Shown here: piece after piece, positions 27,543-34,983 of the stretch
Numbering within the stretch: the stretch's first letter is position 1
How the letters are laid out: every line of letters starts with the position of its first letter
Assembly (NCBI RefSeq): GCF_900115365.1
Contig: NZ_FOWD01000011.1
Coordinates: forward strand, 54,100-118,099
DNA: 64,000 nucleotides
Source of the DNA: Anaerocolumna aminovalerica
Lineage (GTDB): Bacteria > Bacillota > Clostridia > Lachnospirales > Lachnospiraceae
Reading direction: 5' to 3'
Translations under genes and position numbers: made by a program
The notes under the pieces: model-generated
Told to the model about the DNA's origin: nothing
Database searches by the model: none
Seen by the model: the letters and a program-made list of their open reading frames with translations, nothing else

Positions 27543-28746
27543 TTCTCTCCTTCTTAATTAATTCTTCTACTCTTGCTATTACATCACCGTCTGTTACACT
27601 GATTTGCAACATTTCCCCCACTTTTGCTCTCTCAAGACGATTCATTACTTCATTGTTACTGTTTACTACCAACGCATATCCTTTGCTTAACTTTTTTAAA
27701 GGAGATAAACCTTCTAGCTTTTCTGCATAAATTTCTAGCTGATGTCTTTTCCTAGTAATAATTGCTTCAATTAAATTGCTCAGTTTTTGCTCCATATCCA
27801 TAAGGTTTTGCCGCTTCTGTCTTACCTGATAGATTGGACTGGAATATACTAATTTCATTGAAAGCTGCTTTACTTGGTTTCTAACTCCAATGATTTTCTT
27901 TTGCATCTGATAATTCAGAGTTCGATTAAGAGTTTCTATATCAGCATTGTATTTTTTAATATCATAAACAGCCAATTCTGCCGCCGCAGAAGGTGTGGGT
28001 GCCCGAAGGTCGGATACAAAATCGGCAATTGTGGTATCTGTTTCATGGCCCACTGCCGATATGACCGGGGTTTTACATTCATAAATTGCCCGGGCTACCA
28101 TCTCTTCATTAAATGCCCACAGGTCTTCTATAGAACCGCCGCCACGGCCAACTATAATGGTATCTACCCCTAACTTATCTAAGGCCTTAATACCTTTTAC
28201 AACCGTAGCTGCTGCTCCTTCACCCTGTACCTGTGCCGGATATAATATCAATTGCACATATGGATTTCTCCTGTTTGAAATATTAATAATATCCTGTAAG
28301 GCTGCACCGGTTCTTGCTGTAACAATACCTACTTTTTTCGCAAAAGAGGGGATTGGTCTTTTATGGCTGCTGTCAAAGAGTCCTTCCTGCTCCAAACTCT
28401 TCTTTAGCTGTTCGTACTTCTCATACAGATAACCGGAACCATCCAAAATAATCTCTTTTGCATATAATTGATATTTACCATCCCGTTCATATACACTGAT
28501 ACTGCCTAGTGCTATTACACTTTGACCTTCTTTCATCTGAAATTTCAGACCGTTTCTTTGGCCTGCAAACATAACACAAGCCATTTGTCCTTGTCCATCT
28601 TTTAGAGTAAAATATATATGTCCTGAAGTGTGATACTTACAGTTTGACACTTCGCCTTTTACATATATATTATTTAAGGTGTAATCCCGAATGAACATAT
28701 TTTTTATATATAAATTAACCTGTGTTACAGAATATACATTATTCAT
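27535..28746 (-). CDS. xseA: Exodeoxyribonuclease VII large subunit
   Basis: XseA is the catalytic subunit of exonuclease VII. The 403 residues have an N-terminal OB fold (about 1-100, IYVKGEVSNCKYHTSGHIYF), then the nuclease domain with VGIVTARTGAALQDI, the conserved IIVGRGGGSIEDLWAFNEE and SAVGHETDTTIADFVSDLRAPTP (written here in parts), and a coiled-coil tail. The ATG at 28746 is preferred because GGAG lies six bases upstream, inside the leader element shared with spoIIIAF; an ATG four codons earlier overlaps that site. Confidence 0.95.
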   Translation of the reverse strand: MNNVYSVTQVNLYIKNMFIRDYTLNNIYVKGEVSNCKYHTSGHIYFTLKDGQGQMACVMFAGQRNGLKFQMKEGQSVIALGSISVYERDGKYQLYAKEIILDGSGYLYEKYEQLKKSLEQEGLFDSSHKRPIPSFAKKVGIVTARTGAALQDIINISNRRNPYVQLILYPAQVQGEGAAATVVKGIKALDKLGVDTIIVGRGGGSIEDLWAFNEEMVARAIYECKTPVISAVGHETDTTIADFVSDLRAPTPSAAAELAVYDIKKYNADIETLNRTLNYQMQKKIIGVRNQVKQLSMKLVYSSPIYQVRQKRQNLMDMEQKLSNLIEAIITRKRHQLEIYAEKLEGLSPLKKLSKGYALVVNSNNEVMNRLERAKVGEMLQISVTDGDVIARVEELIKKERKL

Positions 28747-28783
28747 AGTAATCTCCATTCTACCAAAACACCTGGAATTTGGG
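28747..28783 (-). repeat. Leader repeat shared with spoIIIAF (family 2), xseA copy
   Basis: On the minus strand the element reads AATTCCAGGTGTTTTGG then TAGAATGGAGATTACT and ends at the xseA start. The spoIIIAF leader (32333-32369) matches it at most positions and likewise supplies GGAGAT as ribosome site. Confidence 0.65.
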
Positions 28784-28787
28784 CACT

Positions 28788-29186
28788 CTATTTTATCAGT
28801 TTAGCCAAAACTCCATTCACAAAAGATCCGGAGGATTCTCCTCCAAATATCTTAGCAATTTCAACGGCTTCGTTAATTGCTACTTTATTAGGAATTTCAT
28901 CATCATATTCAATCTCATATGCAGCCAATCTCATAATGGTTAAGTCTACCTTTCCGAGACGGTTCAATCTCCATCCGCTGGAGGCATCTGCTAAAATTAC
29001 ATCGATATCAGGAATTTTTTCAATTATCTTGTTAAATCTTTCTTTTAAATAGGCAAGTTCTTCTTCTTTTGGTGTTTCCAATGATTCAAAATAGAAATCT
29101 ATTTGCTCATTCAATTCTGCTTCATCGTGAAAATCTCTTCTAAACAACATTCTAAATAAGTGTTCTCTTATTTCTCTTCTGCTCAT
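28788..29186 (-). CDS. nusB: Transcription antitermination factor NusB
   Basis: NusB acts with NusE in rRNA antitermination. The 132 residues are all-helical with SRREIREHLFRMLFRRDF, RLNRLGKVDLTIMRLAAYEI and the conserved NEAVEIAKIFGGESSGSFVNGVLAK end. The ribosome site is the weak AGGTA within the shared leader element. The gene lies between the Asp23-type gene and xseA; folD, which stands here in Bacillus, is absent. Confidence 0.96.
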   Translation of the reverse strand: MSRREIREHLFRMLFRRDFHDEAELNEQIDFYFESLETPKEEELAYLKERFNKIIEKIPDIDVILADASSGWRLNRLGKVDLTIMRLAAYEIEYDDEIPNKVAINEAVEIAKIFGGESSGSFVNGVLAKLIK

Positions 29187-29190
29187 AATT

Positions 29191-29295
29191 ATACCTATTG
29201 CATATCACATATGCCAAGATGTGATACTGCCACAAAAAACAGGTTGAAAGAATCATTTCGCGGCAGCCTTTCTTCAGATATATTTTCTTTCAACC
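29191..29295 (-). repeat. Leader repeat shared with tlyA (family 1), nusB copy
   Basis: This is the partner of 24211-24315. Outer stem GGTTGAAAG (29252-29260) pairs with CTTTCAACC (29287-29295) and an inner stem TATCACAT (29203-29210) with ATGTGATA (29219-29226). It ends at the nusB start with GCAATAGGTATAATT on the minus strand. Confidence 0.8.
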
Positions 29296-29352
29296 GCTAT
29301 ATCTTTTATATCCTATATTCTATCTTATGCTAAAAGTCTTATACCAATATGA

Positions 29353-29444
29353 GTTAAAGAAATGTATAAAAACCCAGCAGAAAAGCAAAGCATGTTTACA
29401 CGCTTGGCTATATGCAGTTTTGCGAAGATTTTTATCTACATTTC
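29353..29444. repeat. Large imperfect palindrome in the nusB upstream gap
   Basis: AGAAATGTATAAAAA near 29355 pairs with TTTTTATCTACATTTCT near 29444, and inner parts (AAGC/GCTT, GCAAA/TTTGC) extend the fold. It fills the middle of the 367-base gap between the Asp23-type gene and nusB, together with the family 1 repeat and a terminator-like hairpin. Confidence 0.5.
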
Positions 29445-29489
29445 TAACGGATATTAGTATTATACATAAAATGCAAAATTAACGTATAA

Positions 29490-29522
29490 ACAACCCTTAA
29501 ATAGTAATTATCTAAGGGTTGT
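29490..29522 (-). terminator. Hairpin after the Asp23-type gene
   Basis: ACAACCCTTA (29490-29499) pairs perfectly with TAAGGGTTGT (29513-29522). On the minus strand TTATACGTTAATTTTG follows, a weak T-tail. It lies 32 bases past the stop. Confidence 0.6.
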
Positions 29523-29553
29523 ATAGGATTAGACATTATTGATTTTATAATGC

Positions 29554-29943
29554 TTATTTTTTCTTATCAATATTAACACCGGTAATTCTAATATTAACAT
29601 TGGAAACGTTTAGCCCAGTCATACTTTCAATAGCTGATTTTACTTTCTCTTGAACTTGCTTTGATGTATTGGGAATGTTATAACCATATTCTAAGGTCAG
29701 GACTAAATCAACAGAGACTGCATTTGAATCTACATCAATTTTAACCCCTTTTGAAAGGTTCCTCATTCCTAATTTACTAACCAGCTCATTGGTAATGTTG
29801 CTTGCCATAGAGGCAACACCCTCTACTTCAGTAGCAGCCAAACCGGCAATTGTAGCAACAACTTCATCTGCTATCTGAACCTCTCCCACTTTACTATTTG
29901 CATTTATTTGATAAGTATTTCTATTCTCCTGTTCCTTATTCAC
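29554..29943 (-). CDS. Asp23/Gls24 family protein (YqhY-like)
   Basis: The 129-residue protein has the Asp23/Gls24 fold: VQIADEVVATIAGLAATEVEGVASM, then NLSKGVKIDVDSNAVSVDLVLTLEYGYNIPNTSKQVQEKVKSAIES (quoted in part). Bacillus YqhY sits at the same place before nusB and is linked there to acetyl-CoA carboxylase control; here accB and accC are missing from the neighbourhood. No membrane segment is visible. It follows spoIIIAH after 260 bases and a terminator. Confidence 0.9.
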   Translation of the reverse strand: MNKEQENRNTYQINANSKVGEVQIADEVVATIAGLAATEVEGVASMASNITNELVSKLGMRNLSKGVKIDVDSNAVSVDLVLTLEYGYNIPNTSKQVQEKVKSAIESMTGLNVSNVNIRITGVNIDKKK

Positions 29944-30123
29944 AGTTATTACCTCCTAAGTCCTTACACATTTCTATTCATTGTGTTCAAAAATAGTTCT
30001 TATTAGGTATTATATCAGAACTGAACCTTTTTGCAAACCATTTTATTCACATTTTTGTATAAGAACGAGACTCGCCTGCTAAAGGTATATATTTTCAATT
30101 CACTTTACAGCTTATTTAAGATG

Positions 30124-30177
30124 AAAAAGGCTGTCACAAATAAAAGTGTATTTCTGACACTTTATTTTGTAACAGGC
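30124..30177 (-). terminator. Rho-independent terminator of the spoIIIA operon
   Basis: GGCTGT..ACAAATAAAAGTGT (from 30129) pairs with ACACTTTATTTTGT.ACAGGCC (to 30177) in a long stem with few mismatches. On the minus strand TTTTTCATCTT follows. It lies 25 bases past spoIIIAH and marks the end of the sporulation operon. Confidence 0.8.
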
Positions 30178-30202
30178 CTTCCATGGATTATGTATTACTC
30201 GA

Positions 30203-31000
30203 TTATTCCTCCATAACTACCGGTGCAATTACAATGTTCTTAGACTCTGCACCTGTTTCTCTTTTAACGATATCTTCAATTTTTGCGGTTTCCTGATCAG
30301 ATATGGTAGGAGCATTAATAACAACATCCACTTTTCCTTCTTCTGAAATTGTAACTAATGCATCTGCAAAACCTTTTGCCTCCAATAGAGATTCCGTAGC
30401 ATCTTCTCGCTCTGCATTAGCCGTTAGTTTTAACAACATGTTAGCAGCATTATCTCTTACATCTGCTGAAAGATTGGCATTATTTATAATATCCATATAG
30501 TTGGTTTTGCTCTTTGAACGTATTTGCTCTCTTTCTAATCTGTTGGTCACAAAATAATTAGGAGAAATGGTTGTACTTACTAAAACAGCTTCGCCAGTCT
30601 CCGTATTGTTTTTTTGTTCATCCTTAGCAACTATTTCACCGGTATCACTTACTTCATAAGTTGCAACTTCTTCTGCATCTTTATCTTCACCTTCAGCTAC
30701 TTCCATTTCACCGGTTTCTGTATCTACCTTGGTGGTTTCTTTTGAATCTTCACCTTCCGCGGTTGGATCAAGCAAATCAGAAGAAACATCCCCTTCTAAC
30801 TCAATCATATCTGAATCCATAATATTATCACCCTTGGTTTCTGTGTGTTCATCATAATCTAATACTTCGCCATTTCCTATATCTGCGGTATTCGTCTTAT
30901 TCTTATCGTTCTTTCCGGAATAATTTAGATACCCTGCAATGATAATCATAACAGCAAGAGCTACTATGATTATTTGGTTTTTCTTGAATATATTCTTCAT
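30203..31000 (-). CDS. spoIIIAH: Stage III sporulation protein AH
   Basis: SpoIIIAH sits in the mother-cell membrane and binds forespore SpoIIQ, forming a ring of the feeding channel. The 265 residues have one N-terminal membrane helix (about 9-26), a long acidic linker (about 35-145) and a C-terminal YscJ/FliF-like ring-building domain (about 150-260, DIINNANLSADVRDNAANMLLKL). The protein is longer than the roughly 218-residue Bacillus homologue, owing to the linker. AAAGGAGG precedes the ATG. It is the last gene of spoIIIA and is followed by a terminator. Confidence 0.95.
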   Translation of the reverse strand: MKNIFKKNQIIIVALAVMIIIAGYLNYSGKNDKNKTNTADIGNGEVLDYDEHTETKGDNIMDSDMIELEGDVSSDLLDPTAEGEDSKETTKVDTETGEMEVAEGEDKDAEEVATYEVSDTGEIVAKDEQKNNTETGEAVLVSTTISPNYFVTNRLEREQIRSKSKTNYMDIINNANLSADVRDNAANMLLKLTANAEREDATESLLEAKGFADALVTISEEGKVDVVINAPTISDQETAKIEDIVKRETGAESKNIVIAPVVMEE

Positions 31001-31021
31001 ACTTGCCTCCTTTAAAATACT

Positions 31022-31675
31022 TTAATTCATTTTCATTACTTTAACTTTATGTGCGGGAACATTAAATAATACCTGTACAGCTTCAATAATTTCAGCAATA
31101 ATTTCAGGATTATCACCTCCTTCGGCAATTACTGCTATTCCTTCTACCTCCGGCTCTAATTCCTGAACCACATATGGAAGATTTTCCCCGCTTCCACTAC
31201 CTACCATAACTGTGCTTTCATCATTTTTTACACTACTACTTACTCTATTTCCGCCCTCCCCGTCAACTTCATTCATGCTTTCTTGTGTATATGGACTATC
31301 CTTTAGGACTATCCTTTCTTTAGAACCTTTTAAGGTCACCATGACTTCAACTTTACCGATACCGGCTACGTTAGATAGAAATTTTTTTAGTTTTTTTTCC
31401 AAATCATCGGAATAAGCTTCTGTTTCATCTTCCTCTTTAATATCTGAAGAACTTCTTGTTGTTTGGACAGTTTTTTCTGGTGCGTTTTTTTCATTCTGGA
31501 GACTTTTTGACGAAAATAAATTAGGAAATGATGTGAGCAGAAGCAGCACACCGGCTATTAGAAGCATTACCAAATTAGCTGGTTTGATGATAAACTTCTT
31601 TCCCGCTATTTTTTTACCATTTTCTTTTCCAATATCCTTCTCATGATCACTTTCTTTATTCTTTATCTTATCCAT
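31022..31675 (-). CDS. spoIIIAG: Stage III sporulation protein AG
   Basis: SpoIIIAG forms a large ring in the intermembrane space of the engulfed forespore. The 217 residues have a charged cytoplasmic start, one membrane helix (about 33-51, LVMLLIAGVLLLLTSF) and a ring-building domain with LKKFLSNVAGIGKVEVMVTL and a C-terminal EPEVEGIAVIAEGGDNPEI. Length is near normal. AGGAG precedes the ATG, and spoIIIAH follows after 21 bases. Confidence 0.95.
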   Translation of the reverse strand: MDKIKNKESDHEKDIGKENGKKIAGKKFIIKPANLVMLLIAGVLLLLTSFPNLFSSKSLQNEKNAPEKTVQTTRSSSDIKEEDETEAYSDDLEKKLKKFLSNVAGIGKVEVMVTLKGSKERIVLKDSPYTQESMNEVDGEGGNRVSSSVKNDESTVMVGSGSGENLPYVVQELEPEVEGIAVIAEGGDNPEIIAEIIEAVQVLFNVPAHKVKVMKMN

Positions 31676-31708
31676 GCTTTCTCCTACTTTAGTACCACAG
31701 GAACTTTA

Positions 31709-32332
31709 TTATTCCTGTATACTAATATTTATATTATCAGGTTTCATATTATAGAAGTCCGACAACAGGTTTTTTACATTAATTTCTTCGGGAGTTAAGA
31801 GGTCCCTTTCTTTTGTCCTGCGGTCTTCCTCCTCATTTCCAATCTTAATTTTATCAATCTCAATAGGTTCCATTTTCGAAAGATTATCTTTTGCTTTTTG
31901 CTTTTTAAAACCTGCCGTTAAATCGATGGTTTTTAAGGACCCAAAGGTTACACTTCCCGGCTCTTCATCTATCGTTATATTTAAATCGATTACATATAAA
32001 TCCTGATTTTTTATTAAAGAAGATATTTGTTCATTGATTCTCTCCTTGTATTCCGCTAAAATTCTGTTTTTTTGCTCCTGCTCTGAATCAAGTAATACCT
32101 TATTAATATTTTCTGTTTCCGCTACAAAAAAGTTAGTTGACATATAGTATTCCAACGATTTATCCAGATCAAATAATTTAAATAATGGTGATATTACAAG
32201 AATGACTAAAATAATTCCCGTTATAAGGTTAATATATTTTTTGTATGTACTTTTCCCCAGCAAATTATTAACAATGGTGGAAAGTACCAGGAATATGATT
32301 ATATTTTTTACCCAGCTATAAACTTCATTCAC
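31709..32332 (-). CDS. spoIIIAF: Stage III sporulation protein AF
   Basis: SpoIIIAF is a membrane component of the channel complex. Two helices (about 10-26 and 36-54) precede a soluble domain with YKERINEQISSLIKNQDLYVIDLNI and NLLSDFYNMKPDNINISIQE. I place the start at GTG (32332), six bases after GGAG, by exact analogy with xseA, whose leader element is the same; the ATG four codons earlier overlaps the ribosome site. That gives 208 residues. It lies between spoIIIAE and spoIIIAG. Confidence 0.93.
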   Translation of the reverse strand: MNEVYSWVKNIIIFLVLSTIVNNLLGKSTYKKYINLITGIILVILVISPLFKLFDLDKSLEYYMSTNFFVAETENINKVLLDSEQEQKNRILAEYKERINEQISSLIKNQDLYVIDLNITIDEEPGSVTFGSLKTIDLTAGFKKQKAKDNLSKMEPIEIDKIKIGNEEEDRRTKERDLLTPEEINVKNLLSDFYNMKPDNINISIQE

Positions 32333-32369
32333 AAAAATCTCCATTCTGCCAATACACCCTGAATTCAGG
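32333..32369 (-). repeat. Leader repeat shared with xseA (family 2), spoIIIAF copy
   Basis: The perfect palindrome CCTGAATTCAGG (32358-32369) is followed on the minus strand by GTGTATTGGCAGAATGGAGAT. The xseA leader at 28747-28783 has the same layout with scattered changes. Both end at the start codon of an unrelated gene. Confidence 0.65.
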
Positions 32370-32450
32370 AGTCAGCACAATATTTGCAAATAATTGCTTT
32401 ATGAAACAATCTTTTTTACACTACATCATCTGGATTATTGTCCGTTACTT

Positions 32451-33665
32451 CTATGTAGTGCTTGCTGCAACCATGGCAATAGTCAATAGGAATAAAACAG
32501 CTCCTACAAATACCGTTTCAAGCAGTAATGCCGAAGCTTCTGCTGAAGAGTTTATACAATTAAGCATCCGCTTGTCCGAAATTGGCTGAACAGAAGCACA
32601 GCTTATTTTATAAATAAGTGTAGTTGCTGCAAGTTTAAATATTGGTACTGCACAAACAATAATTATAATAATGACACCAACAATTCCTACCGAATTCTTT
32701 AAAAGTATGCCGGCTCCTAAAATACTTTCCGTTACCCCTCCAAGAATGTCTCCCACTCCCGGTATAGCTCCTGCAGCTTTCATAAATACAGACTTTTTCA
32801 AATTATCTGCAACTGGCAATATTAATCCCTGTACTGCATTAAAGCCTAATACAACTGCAAGTAAGGTTCGTAGAACCCATTTTATGACCACTGCCATTAA
32901 TTCGGACAGCTTGGATAATAAATCCTCTTTGGATAAATTATTTGCCATAGAAGTAATTAAATATATGTTAATAGAAGGTATTACAACTTTAATTAGCAAT
33001 GCATCTACAAAGGTAATTAAAAATAAGGTTGCCTGATAGTACACCATTGAAGTACTTGCACTTGAAGTAAAAGCCACCGTTATAAAATAGGTTGGTACCA
33101 GGACGGTCATAAAATTCAGTACCTTTGATATGGTAGCTGCTGCTAAGTTTGCTGCCGAAATAAAGGAGGCGGTCAAAACACTGAACAAGAGCAAATAAGC
33201 TACATAAAACCCGGTTTCTGCAACTTGGCTGTTTTGAAAAGCATGAGAAAAATTCGTAAATACCGCAGCGATAATTGCAACAGAAAGCAAGCTTGTTAAA
33301 GTACCGATATTTCCTTTTAGTTCATTTACAATACCATTCTTTATATCTACACTGATTTGATTAAGGGAAAATTTTGTCTTTCCCGATACCAAATTAGATA
33401 CATATTCTTCAAAGTTAATTTTCTCATTACCACTAAGTATTTCATCGATGACCTGCTGCACTTCCTGATAATTAATGTCCATATTATCTGTAACGTTTAT
33501 TTCACCCAATGCATCCTTTGTTTCTGTACTGTCTGCATTTTTCTCATTCTTTACTGCTGCCTCACCGGCAAACACCTCTTTTTCTGTTAAAAGAAGAAAT
33601 AAGATAATCAGTATCAGAAACACCTGAATCTTCCTTTTGCTATTTCTCTTGTCCCATTTCGCCAT
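32451..33665 (-). CDS. spoIIIAE: Stage III sporulation protein AE
   Basis: SpoIIIAE is the main multispanning membrane protein of the SpoIIIA channel. The 404 residues start with a signal-like helix (about 12-31, FLILIILFLLLTEKEVFA), a soluble segment to about 115, and then about seven to eight membrane helices, including GILVGVIIIIIVCAVPIFKL-type stretches near the end. AAGGAGG precedes the ATG at 33665. It lies between spoIIIAD and spoIIIAF in the standard order. Confidence 0.95.
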   Translation of the reverse strand: MAKWDKRNSKRKIQVFLILIILFLLLTEKEVFAGEAAVKNEKNADSTETKDALGEINVTDNMDINYQEVQQVIDEILSGNEKINFEEYVSNLVSGKTKFSLNQISVDIKNGIVNELKGNIGTLTSLLSVAIIAAVFTNFSHAFQNSQVAETGFYVAYLLLFSVLTASFISAANLAAATISKVLNFMTVLVPTYFITVAFTSSASTSMVYYQATLFLITFVDALLIKVVIPSINIYLITSMANNLSKEDLLSKLSELMAVVIKWVLRTLLAVVLGFNAVQGLILPVADNLKKSVFMKAAGAIPGVGDILGGVTESILGAGILLKNSVGIVGVIIIIIVCAVPIFKLAATTLIYKISCASVQPISDKRMLNCINSSAEASALLLETVFVGAVLFLLTIAMVAASTT

Positions 33666-33686
33666 GTCTTTTGTCCTCCTTCAGAC

Positions 33687-34070
33687 TTAAGCTTTGAGGA
33701 AGTTATTAATGGTATCTAATAACGCTAATAGTATAGGCATACCGGTAGCTAATATAGTTAACTTTCCTACCAATTCTATTTGATTGGCTACTGCTGTATA
33801 TCCACAGTCTTTGCATATATTGGAAGAAATTTCTGCTACGTAGGTGATACCGATAATTTTAAGTAATATTGTAATATAGGCTTGATTTAAGCTGATATAG
33901 GATTGAATTTTCTTAATTGCATTGATAATAATCTCTAATCTATTTACACCCAGTAAGAAAATCAGAATACAGCCTACTATACTAATATAGGTTGAAAATT
34001 CTGATCTGCTGCTCTTAAACTGTATGGCCAATAACACAGCAACCAATCCAATCAGGGCTATTTTAATCAT
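33687..34070 (-). CDS. spoIIIAD: Stage III sporulation protein AD
   Basis: SpoIIIAD is a small membrane subunit of the channel. The 127 residues hold four hydrophobic helices, with TILLKIIGITYVAEISSNIC and KDCGYTAVANQIELVGKL conserved in the family. GAAAGGAG precedes the ATG. The leader (34071-34135) is shared with the HD-domain gene at 51663. It lies between spoIIIAC and spoIIIAE. Confidence 0.94.
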   Translation of the reverse strand: MIKIALIGLVAVLLAIQFKSSRSEFSTYISIVGCILIFLLGVNRLEIIINAIKKIQSYISLNQAYITILLKIIGITYVAEISSNICKDCGYTAVANQIELVGKLTILATGMPILLALLDTINNFLKA

Positions 34071-34135
34071 TTATAAATTGCTCCTTTCAAAGGCCCTTTG
34101 TACATAGCACAAATCCCCTGTTTAAAGAATTTTTT
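34071..34135 (-). repeat. Leader repeat shared with the HD gene (family 3), spoIIIAD copy
   Basis: On the minus strand GGGATTTGTGCTATGTAC, then TTTGAAAGGAGCA and ATTTATAA, ends at the spoIIIAD start. The HD gene leader (52323-52405) has GGAGATTTGTGCTGTATGC and TTTTGAAAGGAGCA followed by TAGTTATAAAG. The shared ribosome site explains the unusually long spacing in both. Confidence 0.65.
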
Positions 34136-34151
34136 TCCTTTAACTTTCCTT

Positions 34152-34346
34152 TTATAATGCAAATAAATTTTTAATTATTTCAAATAAATCAAATATGTAT
34201 GGTACAATCCAAAACAATACTAAAAGTAATCCTGTAAGATTTACCAAATATGCCTGTTCGTCTCTGCCGGATTGCTTGAGTATTTGATTAAGTACGGAAA
34301 CCAAAATACCTACTGCCGCAATCCTAAATATCAGGTTGATATTCAT
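34152..34346 (-). CDS. spoIIIAC: Stage III sporulation protein AC
   Basis: SpoIIIAC is a 64-residue membrane subunit of the SpoIIIA complex. Two helices (about 4-24 and 34-60) flank KQSGRDEQAYLVNLTGL, the family's conserved loop. AAGGAGG lies five bases before the ATG. It has the usual length and position between spoIIIAB and spoIIIAD. Confidence 0.95.
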   Translation of the reverse strand: MNINLIFRIAAVGILVSVLNQILKQSGRDEQAYLVNLTGLLLVLFWIVPYIFDLFEIIKNLFAL

Positions 34347-34387
34347 GTCATCCTCCTTACGTATGCCTTTTTCTCAATTATCACCAA

Positions 34388-34912
34388 TCATAACATCACT
34401 ATGATGATAAAGATTCCTCCCATAATTCCTAAGGAATTATATAAATATGATTTTTGTTTTACATTTTGGGACAAATCATTAATTTCTTCTTCTAATTGTG
34501 ATATGTACAGATCCAAGGTATTTATCTGCATATCCTTATCCAAGTAACCTAGATTTTCACCAAATTGACTAAGGCCTATTAAATCTTTTTTACTTAGTGA
34601 AGTATTTTCCAGCTCTTTTTCTACCGCTTCTTTCCATATGTTACAAAAGGACACCCCGCCTAATTCAAAAAGCCGGTTTGCAATTACCGTTAAGAATTGC
34701 TTGAACTTTCCGTTATGACGAATAGATAAGGCTTGTACTGCTTCAGGCAATGGTGTATTGGCATATCGTATATCACCCCGTAAGAGGAATAGCAGCTTTT
34801 TTAGTTCTTTCAGATCACTGATTCTGTTTTTTAATTCTCCGCTAAAATACCAACCCATACCAGTTGAAGATGTGATGATCAAAATACATCCTATTATTTT
34901 AATAAATACCAT
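34388..34912 (-). CDS. spoIIIAB: Stage III sporulation protein AB
   Basis: SpoIIIAB resembles the type II secretion protein GspF and anchors in the mother-cell membrane. The 174 residues have an N-terminal helix (about 5-25), a helical middle with ELKKLLFLLRGDIRYANTPLPEA and LGYLDKDMQINTLDLYISQLEEE, and a C-terminal helix (about 155-173). AGGAG precedes the ATG at 34912. A small hairpin in the leader (34927-34942) is shared with leuB. It lies between spoIIIAA and spoIIIAC. Confidence 0.95.
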   Translation of the reverse strand: MVFIKIIGCILIITSSTGMGWYFSGELKNRISDLKELKKLLFLLRGDIRYANTPLPEAVQALSIRHNGKFKQFLTVIANRLFELGGVSFCNIWKEAVEKELENTSLSKKDLIGLSQFGENLGYLDKDMQINTLDLYISQLEEEINDLSQNVKQKSYLYNSLGIMGGIFIIIVML

Positions 34913-34926
34913 GACAACTCCTATCT

Positions 34927-34942
34927 GCGTGCTTTACCACGC
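34927..34942 (-). repeat. Leader hairpin shared with leuB (family 5), spoIIIAB copy
   Basis: On the minus strand GCGTG, loop GTAAAG, CACGC, followed by AGATAGGAG and the spoIIIAB ATG. The leuB leader has GGTG, loop ATAAAG, CACC and then a GAGG site. The loop is kept and the stem pairs change together. Confidence 0.5.
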
Positions 34943-34983
34943 GTACAAATCAAAAGGAACCTAACCGCACCGGTGTTTTAGCA

